From Candidatus Poribacteria bacterium (lineage in GTDB: Bacteria; Poribacteria; WGA-4E; WGA-3G), in NCBI GenBank assembly GCA_028821605.1, contig JAPPFM010000041.1, positions 62,001 to 126,000 on the forward strand: a stretch of 64,000 nt of DNA, in the 5' to 3' direction. Positions 42,087-53,757 of the stretch are shown one piece after another. The position numbers and the translations under genes were made by a program. The notes under the pieces are model-generated. The model was not told the DNA's origin. It saw only the letters and a program-made list of their open reading frames with translations, and searched no databases. Each line of letters starts with the position of its first letter. Position 1 is the first letter of the stretch.

Positions 42087-42350
42087 ATGTACATCATCCT
42101 CGTCTACGATATCGAAGTTGAACGGGTCGCAAAGGTGTGCAAATACCTCCGACAACATCTCAATTGGATTCAGAACTCAGTTTTTGAGGGGCAATTAACC
42201 AAAGCACAGTTCGCTCGCGTCAAATCTGGATTGGCAGCGATCACCGACCCAGAAAAGGATTCCGTTGTCATCTACCAACTCCGCGATGCACGGTGGATGA
42301 ATAAGGAGGTCATGGGCGTAGATAAAAATCCAGCGACAAACCTATTGTAG
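42087..42350 (+). CDS. cas2: CRISPR-associated protein Cas2
   Basis: An 87-residue ferredoxin-fold dimer partner of Cas1. It opens MYIILVYDIEVERVAKVCKYL with the Asp of the first strand, followed by FEGQLTKAQFARVK. It is the last gene of the operon and is immediately followed by the leader. The spacing of 39 bp from cas1 is consistent with one transcript. Confidence 0.95.
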   Translation: MYIILVYDIEVERVAKVCKYLRQHLNWIQNSVFEGQLTKAQFARVKSGLAAITDPEKDSVVIYQLRDARWMNKEVMGVDKNPATNLL

Positions 42351-42607
42351 GTACGCCTTCCGAGAAAATATAGATTGACGATTTGCTGTCGACCTCACCA
42401 AAATGTCCGTTCTCGGCAGATCCTAAACATGCCAATTTCAAGCAATTATCGCTATAAACCCACATCCTGTCTGATGCTGTCAACCTCCCAGAGAATTTGC
42501 ACGACCAGAGGTTGACAGCAAATCAACCCTGAAAATTGAAAAAAGAGAAATTAACTTGACGCGGATTGAGGGGATCGCGTATAATATTTTCATGGTTATC
42601 GTAGAGC
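42351..42607 (+). promoter_or_regulatory. CRISPR leader with promoter and repeated 12-13 nt motif
   Basis: The 257-bp stretch between cas2 and the first repeat has TTGACG (42556-42561) and TATAAT (42580-42585) 18 bp apart, so the pre-crRNA would start just before the array. TGCTGTCAACCTC at 42475-42487 pairs perfectly with its inverted copy GAGGTTGACAGCA at 42508-42520. A third copy in direct orientation, with one mismatch, is at 42384-42396. Confidence 0.8.
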
Positions 42608-45600
42608 CTTTTAATCGAACCAGTATGGAATCGAAACTTATGTGCGTTCTCATGGGTATTTTTTCAGCGTTGTCTTTTAATCGAACCAGTATGGAATCGA
42701 AACTATCTTCTTCCTCCAACACATCAAAAAACGGGTTGCCTTTTAATCGAACCAGTATGGAATCGAAACAGAAAATGACGTTTACAGAACCTCCAAGCGA
42801 TGACCCTTTTAATCGAACCAGTATGGAATCGAAACTCATTTCGGCGATCGGGTTTCGACGGTGTGTCTCTTCTTTTAATCGAACCAGTATGGAATCGAAA
42901 CTCACGCTAAACATGTGTTTGGAGGCAAATATGTTTATCTTTTAATCGAACCAGTATGGAATCGAAACGTTATTACTATCATTAGAGATGCACAACATTC
43001 CACTTTTAATCGAACCAGTATGGAATCGAAACGGGTAACACCCTGTAAGGACGAATTCAGTTGCTTTTCTTTTAATCGAACCAGTATGGAATCGAAACTT
43101 GCGATACTTCCGTTTCGATTTCACATCAACATCAACTTTTAATCGAACCAGTATGGAATCGAAACAGTCCAAGTCGCCGATCTCACTGTTCCACACATGC
43201 TTCCACTTTTAATCGAACCAGTATGGAATCGAAACAGAATACGGTTCTAAAAACACCCGTCGTGTTCACTTCTTTTAATCGAACCAGTATGGAATCGAAA
43301 CTGCTTTTGATGCTTTGAGAACATACACAGGGTCATCGCCTTTTAATCGAACCAGTATGGAATCGAAACCGTGAAAAAGTTGATGCGTGATCATGGCAAG
43401 GTTAACTTTTAATCGAACCAGTATGGAATCGAAACGTGTTTCCTTACTGGACTCAGACGGGATAATAAACTCTGCTTTTAATCGAACCAGTATGGAATCG
43501 AAACAGTGGTTTATGCGTTGGGTTAGGTAACTCCAAAACGCTTTTAATCGAACCAGTATGGAATCGAAACAACTCTGGAAAGACCACATAGGGCATAACC
43601 TCTTTGGCTTTTAATCGAACCAGTATGGAATCGAAACTTTTCAAGGTGCTTTAGGTAATCGGCATACTTCCTTTCCTTTTAATCGAACCAGTATGGAATC
43701 GAAACTTGCGCGTTGGTTATCGTATTTAAAAGGGAATTACTTTTAATCGAACCAGTATGGAATCGAAACTGTTTTTGGATACGTAGGGATTTCGATATGT
43801 TCGATGACTTTTAATCGAACCAGTATGGAATCGAAACTTGTGTCTTCTGGTATGTGGCGTGGCAATGCGATCTCCCTTTTAATCGAACCAGTATGGAATC
43901 GAAACTATAAACGAGGCAGCACCGCCTTTGCGTTCATCGATCTCTTTTAATCGAACCAGTATGGAATCGAAACCATCGACATTCGTGAACTTTGTCCAGT
44001 CGTGTGTGACTTTTAATCGAACCAGTATGGAATCGAAACACAGGTGCAACTGTTCTGCATGTAGATGAAAGTTTTCTTTTAATCGAACCAGTATGGAATC
44101 GAAACTGATAACACTGCCACCAGTTTGCTCGTTAATTGATTTCCTTTTAATCGAACCAGTATGGAATCGAAACTCGGAAGCGTTACGCCTGTGATGCTAT
44201 CAGCATCCGACACTTTTAATCGAACCAGTATGGAATCGAAACAGCGAACGCAATCAGTGCCGTCTATACCTATACCGCTTTTAATCGAACCAGTATGGAA
44301 TCGAAACAGTATGTAGCCAGTGCTCGCGTCCTCTCTCGCCCACTTTTAATCGAACCAGTATGGAATCGAAACTCCAGTTCTATCTGCTTGTTCTGTAAAA
44401 GTGCTTTCTTTTAATCGAACCAGTATGGAATCGAAACTTGTTCCATTGAAAGATACGGCTGTAAAGTTATACTTTTAATCGAACCAGTATGGAATCGAAA
44501 CCCAGGTTTGGGCGCAACGTGTGAATTCTGATGCTGACTTTTAATCGAACCAGTATGGAATCGAAACTTGCGCCATATCGTAATATCATGGTAGGGAAAA
44601 TAACTTTTAATCGAACCAGTATGGAATCGAAACTGAAACGACGAAGTGCTACATTCGTAGGTGAATCCAAGCTTTTAATCGAACCAGTATGGAATCGAAA
44701 CGTTGCCAGGTAAATGGCATCATCATACGAAATTTCACTTTTAATCGAACCAGTATGGAATCGAAACGGTCTCTGAGGATTTTGATTTTGATGATAAGTT
44801 TGCCTTTTAATCGAACCAGTATGGAATCGAAACGTTGCTGTTTTTGTAGTGCCTGATCTTTACATGGAGCATTCTTTTAATCGAACCAGTATGGAATCGA
44901 AACTATCTACAGGAATTTACGTACATGGATATTGGTGGACCTTTTAATCGAACCAGTATGGAATCGAAACCCAGGTTTGGGCGCAACGTGTGAATTCTGA
45001 TGCTGATACCTTTTAATCGAACCAGTATGGAATCGAAACTGTAGTAAAGGGGGTTATCGTTAATTCGGTCTTGGCTTTTAATCGAACCAGTATGGAATCG
45101 AAACCGTATCGATTCAATGATATTGGGGGTTCTTTCTCAAACTTTTAATCGAACCAGTATGGAATCGAAACTCTATCCTTGCCGTCTTTAGAGATAGGCA
45201 TTAGACTTTTAATCGAACCAGTATGGAATCGAAACTGCAACCGAATGCCCCGACACAGCCGAATGACCCGACTTTTAATCGAACCAGTATGGAATCGAAA
45301 CGCAAGTATGGCTATTATGAGGGATGGGACGTTTGTCTTTTAATCGAACCAGTATGGAATCGAAACTTCTGGTGCGCATGCGGCGATCTCGATAGCGACG
45401 AACCTTTTAATCGAACCAGTATGGAATCGAAACTCAGCAACGGGTGGACTCTCGCCTCGGATGTATGCCTTTTAATCGAACCAGTATGGAATCGAAACCC
45501 GTCTGAATGCGGATTTTACGGCTTGGATAGGCTTTCTTTTAATCGAACCAGTATGGAATCGAAACTCGGCTTGTATCGGAATTACGGGTTGCCTTTCTAA

Positions 45601-48600
45601 CCCTTTTAATCGAACCAGTATGGAATCGAAACTGAGTCGTATATCAAGGCACAGTATGCAATGGGTACACCTTTTAATCGAACCAGTATGGAATCGAAAC
45701 TTTTATCTTCGATCATTGCTTCTTGATCGTAGTTACTTTTAATCGAACCAGTATGGAATCGAAACTTATACGGTACAACCCACAGATTTTTTCGACTATA
45801 TTTCTTTTAATCGAACCAGTATGGAATCGAAACGGAAGCGGAACAGCAAGGGCTTTTGGAGGTTGTTGACTTTTAATCGAACCAGTATGGAATCGAAACC
45901 TCCAGACACAACCCTTCTCATATCTCCACCCCTTACTTTTAATCGAACCAGTATGGAATCGAAACATGCTCACCCATATTTGATCGGCTATCAATTCATC
46001 GTCTTTTAATCGAACCAGTATGGAATCGAAACGCGAGCAAAGACTTACCTGAAGGCGGAACAGTCAGCTTTTAATCGAACCAGTATGGAATCGAAACGAA
46101 GAGGATGAAGTTTTACGCGACGGAGTCGATTGTCTTTTAATCGAACCAGTATGGAATCGAAACCTGAACAAGCACATTCTTTTCGACTGGGGAATCCGAC
46201 TTTTAATCGAACCAGTATGGAATCGAAACGGATTTTTGAAAGGCTTTTTGACTACGAGATCGGTAACTTTTAATCGAACCAGTATGGAATCGAAACGTTC
46301 GCAGTTGATCGCCCACCACACCGACGGGTGAGTGACTTTTAATCGAACCAGTATGGAATCGAAACTGATCTCACCCGACGTGCCGTCTATCGCAAATGTG
46401 CTTCTTTTAATCGAACCAGTATGGAATCGAAACATCCCTTCTGTTCTTGGAGCGTATCAGTTTCATGAACTTTTAATCGAACCAGTATGGAATCGAAACA
46501 CTCGGACATTTTGGCGGTGATGGTGCTATCCGTGCTTTTAATCGAACCAGTATGGAATCGAAACAATCGTTTCCAATACTGCCAATAATGTCTATCGTCT
46601 CTTTTAATCGAACCAGTATGGAATCGAAACAAAGTCATATCTTTGCTTGAATCATAACTGTAATCCGTCTTTTAATCGAACCAGTATGGAATCGAAACTC
46701 TACAGATGTTTTAATTGTCCCCAGTGATGGCTCATCTTTTAATCGAACCAGTATGGAATCGAAACAGCAGCTCCTCACCGATTCGCGCTTGCAGTCTAAA
46801 CGCTTTTAATCGAACCAGTATGGAATCGAAACGATCAAACATCTATGAGTTTGACAGCGAGGACTTTGCTTTTAATCGAACCAGTATGGAATCGAAACTG
46901 ACGAAGCACAACGGCAAGCCGAGCGTGAAGCCTGCCTTTTAATCGAACCAGTATGGAATCGAAACCTTCTTTGTTGGCGAAAGTGTCTATCATGTCAATG
47001 ACTTTTAATCGAACCAGTATGGAATCGAAACGGGTCTTACGATCTCCCCTGGGCGGACGCAATGATGCTTTTAATCGAACCAGTATGGAATCGAAACCCA
47101 CTTATGAAGCAAGAAACGCTCTCACTTCAGTCACTTTTAATCGAACCAGTATGGAATCGAAACGTATTCTTTGAGGGGAGTCTCTTTAAACTGACAAGCT
47201 TTTAATCGAACCAGTATGGAATCGAAACCTTTGACCGCATGTTATCACCCCACATCCGCACAACTTTTAATCGAACCAGTATGGAATCGAAACTTGCTTG
47301 ATTTCTCTACGTCTTTCAAGTGCTACAACTTTTAATCGAACCAGTATGGAATCGAAACACATGCAGATTCGTGCCATCAAACGCCATCGAATTGGCTTTT
47401 AATCGAACCAGTATGGAATCGAAACTCCTGATATGCCGGCAAGTTTGAAACAAAAGGGTACCGCTTTTAATCGAACCAGTATGGAATCGAAACACGGTAT
47501 GGGTGCGTATATCACGCGTGTCACTGCGCTTTTAATCGAACCAGTATGGAATCGAAACTCTGTACTTGCGTAGATGTCTTGTAGGGTTTCAAGGCTTTTA
47601 ATCGAACCAGTATGGAATCGAAACCATCCCAATGATGCATATCACACCGCAACAGGTCACTTTTAATCGAACCAGTATGGAATCGAAACTGCTGTAGACA
47701 ACATCTGCGCGCTTTCTAAAATCTGCTTCTTTTAATCGAACCAGTATGGAATCGAAACTTGATACTCACACCAGAGCGACCGCTCTCAGAGCGTTCTTTT
47801 AATCGAACCAGTATGGAATCGAAACTCGAAAATCACGTTGTATGCCGACGGCACATCTTACCTTTTAATCGAACCAGTATGGAATCGAAACAGATAATCA
47901 TAGACCTCCATATTCGCCGCCTGCGCCTCTCTTTTAATCGAACCAGTATGGAATCGAAACGGTCTTGACGGAAGGTTATCGTGAATATGTGTTCTCGCTT
48001 TTAATCGAACCAGTATGGAATCGAAACATATCGAAGCAAGCGGACGGATAGAAGAGCTTACTGTCTTTTAATCGAACCAGTATGGAATCGAAACGTGATT
48101 TGAAATATACGTCCGTGACGGGAATCTCACTTTTAATCGAACCAGTATGGAATCGAAACTGAACAGCAGAAAATCAAAGCGCGCTTCGATCCTATCAACT
48201 TTTAATCGAACCAGTATGGAATCGAAACTTGGTCTATGATGCGGGTATTACAGATGAGGGACAGCCTTTTAATCGAACCAGTATGGAATCGAAACTCAAC
48301 GAAGAGATGATATTTGATGCTGAAACCTTATTCTTTTAATCGAACCAGTATGGAATCGAAACGTTCTCTTGGGGCGAAGTGGTAGGAACTGGGAATACCT
48401 TTTAATCGAACCAGTATGGAATCGAAACCCTGCATGGGGGGGCAACAGGCGCGACGGCTTTCGCAACTTTTAATCGAACCAGTATGGAATCGAAACCAGA
48501 CTTGCTCAAGATTACCAACTGCTCTAATGACTCACTTTTAATCGAACCAGTATGGAATCGAAACTTTCCTCGGCGGTATGGATATGGCTTGAATCCAAAG

Positions 48601-51600
48601 CGCTTTTAATCGAACCAGTATGGAATCGAAACGTTAGATGAACAAGTATTAGTAGGGCGTGAAGAACCCCGCTTTTAATCGAACCAGTATGGAATCGAAA
48701 CTCCATTTTAGTAAAAAATCACGTGCGGTTGTAAGCGAACTTTTAATCGAACCAGTATGGAATCGAAACAAGCGAAGATCAGGGCTTAGATTCCTTTCAT
48801 ATCCGTCTTTTAATCGAACCAGTATGGAATCGAAACACATTCACAGAATAAGTAACATCATCAGAATCGAGTACTTTTAATCGAACCAGTATGGAATCGA
48901 AACTGATGCTATCGGCTTCTGGATTGGGTGTCAAAGTTGACTTTTAATCGAACCAGTATGGAATCGAAACACCGTATCTGTTCTTTGACATTGGATTTCT
49001 CCTTTTCCTTTTAATCGAACCAGTATGGAATCGAAACACCTTCTCACGATTTAGATCGCTCTGCTGTCCTTCACTTTTAATCGAACCAGTATGGAATCGA
49101 AACGAGGATGCCGAGTTCACGCTTGTTGAATCTGCTTCACTTTTAATCGAACCAGTATGGAATCGAAACGATAAAAGTTTGGATACTGCAAACCTTGTTC
49201 CTCAACTTTTAATCGAACCAGTATGGAATCGAAACGTCTCGTAAGACTCTCACGAGACTCTGTATTGGACCTTTTAATCGAACCAGTATGGAATCGAAAC
49301 ATCCTGAAATACAGTGTATTCCCTTACGAAAACCTGTCTTTTAATCGAACCAGTATGGAATCGAAACGCGTGTAAAGCAACTTTGTTGATAATACGATGT
49401 CCTCTTTTAATCGAACCAGTATGGAATCGAAACAGACGATACGATCACACCTGCGATGTTGGATGCTGACTTTTAATCGAACCAGTATGGAATCGAAACA
49501 CAGATTTTAATTGGCGAAATTGGAAAGCAGAGATTCTTTTAATCGAACCAGTATGGAATCGAAACCATGTTTTACACCTCAATAAAAGCGGGGACTTACA
49601 CCTTTTAATCGAACCAGTATGGAATCGAAACCTATAATCTGTAGAAATCATTGAAAATTGTAGTGTACTTTTAATCGAACCAGTATGGAATCGAAACTTT
49701 ATCTCTGATGAACAGATCATCAAGGCTCTTGAACTTTTAATCGAACCAGTATGGAATCGAAACAGGCGTGGGAGTTTAAGGTTCTGAGCGTTCAAGCAAA
49801 GCAGCAGCTTTTAATCGAACCAGTATGGAATCGAAACTAAGACTATATGATGCTGCGAATGGCAGAAGAACTCTTTTAATCGAACCAGTATGGAATCGAA
49901 ACGCGAACCCTCTTCGCGGTGCATTCGTCGCCGCTTTCTCTTTTAATCGAACCAGTATGGAATCGAAACCGGTTCATCTTTCAACACGACGACAAAAGTG
50001 TTAACCTTTTAATCGAACCAGTATGGAATCGAAACTTAACAAAAGTCATCTGAACATCAGGATCAAAACTTTCTTTTAATCGAACCAGTATGGAATCGAA
50101 ACTTGTTAGTCAAGTATCGGTGAAAAGTTAAGTGTGGGCTTTTAATCGAACCAGTATGGAATCGAAACACAGATAATAACGGACTGCTGTATAGAGTATA
50201 CGGGCTTTTAATCGAACCAGTATGGAATCGAAACATATCTTAACACTCAAGGACCCGATCGAACATACCGACTTTTAATCGAACCAGTATGGAATCGAAA
50301 CGCACGAATATCATTAACGGCACATGGCGAGGCGAGCTTTTAATCGAACCAGTATGGAATCGAAACCACCCTCCAAAATCGCCTTTAAATCGCCTTTCGG
50401 CTTTTAATCGAACCAGTATGGAATCGAAACACAACGCCTCCACAAATACCTTGACAGAACACGTGCCTTTTAATCGAACCAGTATGGAATCGAAACAGCG
50501 TCTGCGAATGTTGTCTACGACACGGATTCTGCCTTTTAATCGAACCAGTATGGAATCGAAACTTCCATAAATTCTTCACGCGTTCCGTCCATGCTTTTCT
50601 TTTAATCGAACCAGTATGGAATCGAAACTCAAAATATCCCAACTTCTCCGTCAACTCAATCGCCTTTTAATCGAACCAGTATGGAATCGAAACCCGCTAA
50701 TCAGAATTTTCATGGGTATCTCCGTAACTTTTAATCGAACCAGTATGGAATCGAAACATAGAAAAAATCCATGCAGCAGCGTATCATTTCGCCTTTTAAT
50801 CGAACCAGTATGGAATCGAAACATAACAGCGATCTTTGGGGAAACAAGTTCTTCAGAACTTTTAATCGAACCAGTATGGAATCGAAACATATCTATCAGC
50901 GTCTCGACAAGGTAATCGGGATCAACCTTTTAATCGAACCAGTATGGAATCGAAACCGTGGAAGGGAAACTGAACTTTGAGTCTTGGGAAGATAACTTTT
51001 AATCGAACCAGTATGGAATCGAAACAACGATAACACAATTATTATTCGTGAGGATGGCGGCCTTTTAATCGAACCAGTATGGAATCGAAACAGCGTTCAG
51101 CACGGAGATCGGATCATCGCTAAACTCCTTTTAATCGAACCAGTATGGAATCGAAACTGATTTCAAGGTCGCACTGGTCAATGAGAGTTGCGACTTTTAA
51201 TCGAACCAGTATGGAATCGAAACGACGAATTCAAAACGGATTGTGCAGTGGAATCGTATAGCTTTTAATCGAACCAGTATGGAATCGAAACCAATGACAA
51301 AATTGTATAAAAACGCAGGCATCTATGTCTTTTAATCGAACCAGTATGGAATCGAAACATTGAGATGTTCAGTGTCCCCGCAGACCCCGCCGTAACCTTT
51401 TAATCGAACCAGTATGGAATCGAAACGTTAAGAAAGGAATTGCTATGACAATCACGCTTGAAACTTTTAATCGAACCAGTATGGAATCGAAACCACGAAG
51501 TTCCACAAGACTGTCAAGTCGTTCCGCTTCCTTTTAATCGAACCAGTATGGAATCGAAACCCACAATAGAGTTCGTATGCTTGGGTTGCGGAGGCGAGCT

Positions 51601-53018
51601 TTTAATCGAACCAGTATGGAATCGAAACGAGTTTATTGAGTTTCAAACGGGTTACCCTCTACGTACTTTTAATCGAACCAGTATGGAATCGAAACTTCGG
51701 TAAAAGCCTATCGCCCTTCAACCTCCAGATCTTTTAATCGAACCAGTATGGAATCGAAACCGCTGCGCATGGGAATACCTCAGCATCCTCGAGAACTTTT
51801 AATCGAACCAGTATGGAATCGAAACAACCAACTCCGACCCCTGAAGAACCTAAATCCAAACTTTTAATCGAACCAGTATGGAATCGAAACTTGCCCATCT
51901 GGTGATTCCTTGGAACGATAGGTTTGACTTTTAATCGAACCAGTATGGAATCGAAACTCTGCTGAACTTTCGCAGTCGGTTGAGCAACGGTACTTTTAAT
52001 CGAACCAGTATGGAATCGAAACTTCATTCGACTGCTCTGAAATCTGCCATGCAGGTTCGTCTTTTAATCGAACCAGTATGGAATCGAAACTGATCTTCAT
52101 AGACGAGATAACGTCCTCGAACCCATCTTTTAATCGAACCAGTATGGAATCGAAACACAACGCACCCTTGACCTAAAAGAGCGTGAACTTGCTTTTAATC
52201 GAACCAGTATGGAATCGAAACCAGTCGTGCCTTCATTTGATAGTGGCTCTCGCCCCCAGCTTTTAATCGAACCAGTATGGAATCGAAACCCTGAAAGACG
52301 CGAAGGCATTTGGACAGCCGATTTCACTTTTAATCGAACCAGTATGGAATCGAAACATGGTTCGGACTGCCCGGATTACAATCGCCCATCACTTTTAATC
52401 GAACCAGTATGGAATCGAAACCTATATGCCTCCATAGCGTGTTATCATACGGCGATGACTTTTAATCGAACCAGTATGGAATCGAAACCGACCCACACAG
52501 CGGACAATGCCACTTGAAAACGTCCCTTTTAATCGAACCAGTATGGAATCGAAACATGTGCATATAGAGGAGCATGCGCGAAATATCATAGACTTTTAAT
52601 CGAACCAGTATGGAATCGAAACCCAGACTCGTCAATTCTACCCGGAAACTTCCCGAATGCTTTTAATCGAACCAGTATGGAATCGAAACTGTGGTTCTGT
52701 ATCATGGCGTGGCGTAATCTTGAGCTTTTAATCGAACCAGTATGGAATCGAAACCAAAGTCTTCAGCTGCATCCAAGCCAATGGCATCGTCTTTTAATCG
52801 AACCAGTATGGAATCGAAACACAAAAAAGGTAGGAACCCCAAGAAACGCTACTATGCTTTTAATCGAACCAGTATGGAATCGAAACATGTGATGCGGTTC
52901 ATAGCCTACAATGTTCGGATGCCTTTTAATCGAACCAATATGGAATCGAAACTGATCTCAGAGATTTCAGGCGGCGAATACCCCTCAAAACTTTTAATCG
53001 AACCAGTATGGAATCGAA
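42608..53018 (+). CRISPR. CRISPR array, 157 repeats counted by eye, type I-B
   Basis: The 30-bp repeat begins CTTTTAATCG and ends ATGGAATCGAAAC, so crRNAs should carry the handle ATCGAAAC, close to the ATTGAAAC of other type I-B arrays. I counted 157 repeats and 156 spacers at an average period of about 66.6 bp. Spacers are mostly 34-40 nt; the longest is 44 nt at 49764-49807. Repeats I checked are identical except for the last two: the one at 52923 has a G-to-A change and the one at 52991 loses its last two bases. Decay there and a promoter at the other end place the leader beside cas2. One spacer sequence is present twice (44502-44537 and 44971-45009). Confidence 0.97.
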
Positions 53019-53145
53019 TTGGTTTTTGGCGGGTATTACTTTGATGATGCGAATAGATCCCAAATGGTTGCTAAGATGTCCATAATCCGCGTGAATATAT
53101 CCGGTTTTTTCTTTTTCATTTCTTTATCCTCGAGGAGTAATATGT
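53019..53145. other. Array-distal flank before the membrane protein gene
   Basis: No repeat or gene is present. A ribosome site, GAGGAG, lies at the end of the stretch. T-rich runs around 53100-53125 are not preceded by a convincing stem. Confidence 0.4.
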
Positions 53146-53529
53146 ATGCGATTTCTCTCACCAAATAAACAGAAACAGGAAACCGCCAGATTTGCTGGAG
53201 GTATTGTCTCCTTTGTCGGTGCTATGCTTGTCATGAGTGGTTACAGAACTGAAGATCTATTTTTGGTTGGCGCACTGCTGCTTATCTGGTATGGTATGTC
53301 GTGGTTTGTCTACCGGACGGATCCAGAGAAAATCACGCATTGGCTACAGCAATTATGGTATTTCCTACTTTTTTTGGTATTCTCGGTTCTCTGTGGCGTT
53401 ATTGCAGCATATCTTCCGGGCTGGATCGCCCATGAGATAGCAGGGATTCTGATTAACCTCGTCGTTTTCTTCTCTTTTCCGATACTTCTTTTCTGCCGCG
53501 GGGGTTCGTCAAAATCGGACACCTCTTGA
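53146..53529 (+). CDS. Small four-helix membrane protein beside the CRISPR array
   Basis: A 127-residue protein with about four hydrophobic helices (GGIVSFVGAMLVMSG; FLVGALLLIWYGMSWFVY; WYFLLFLVFSVLCGVIAAYL; IAGILINLVVFFSFPILLF) and charged ends. A GAGGAG site precedes the ATG. No family is recognised. It sits between the truncated last repeat of the main array and an orphan repeat about 30 bp after its stop, so it is enclosed by array-derived sequence. It may be a CRISPR-adjacent membrane protein, an insertion, or an unrelated gene near a decayed array end. Confidence 0.6.
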   Translation: MRFLSPNKQKQETARFAGGIVSFVGAMLVMSGYRTEDLFLVGALLLIWYGMSWFVYRTDPEKITHWLQQLWYFLLFLVFSVLCGVIAAYLPGWIAHEIAGILINLVVFFSFPILLFCRGGSSKSDTS

Positions 53530-53561
53530 TTTATTTTATCATAAAACCTTGACGGACAGAC

Positions 53562-53709
53562 CTTTTAATCGAACCAGTATGGAATCGAAATTTGTGAAAT
53601 GGTTGTCGGTTATCGGTTGTCGGCACGCTTTCAATCAAACCAGTATGGAATCGAAACATAGTCTCTTTGCCGATAGCCAATAGCCGACAGCCATTCCCCC
53701 TTTTAATCG
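53562..53709. CRISPR. Orphan CRISPR repeats mixed with dispersed repeat sequence
   Basis: A near-full repeat lies at 53562-53590, a second with two mismatches at 53628-53657, and a 10-nt fragment, CTTTTAATCG, at 53700-53709. The intervening 'spacers' (37 and 42 nt) contain GTTGTCGG and CCGATAGCC/GCCGACAGCC sequences, which are roughly complementary to each other and occur as genomic repeats near 60.2 kb. They are therefore not ordinary phage-derived spacers. Confidence 0.8.
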
Positions 53710-53757
53710 TGCCTGAGAGGTCGCTCGTATAAACAACGGAAAGGTGCAATTGAGAAA

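Noticed and set aside
44174-48940. Two other spacers sharing TGATGCTATC
   Set aside because: Only ten bases in common, expected by chance among 156 spacers; not a duplicate pair.
42480-53044. Many open frames on both strands across the array, with repeated FNRTSMESK- or RFHTGSIK-like peptides
   Set aside because: They are translations of the CRISPR repeat in different frames, broken at each spacer; no ribosome sites or conserved length.
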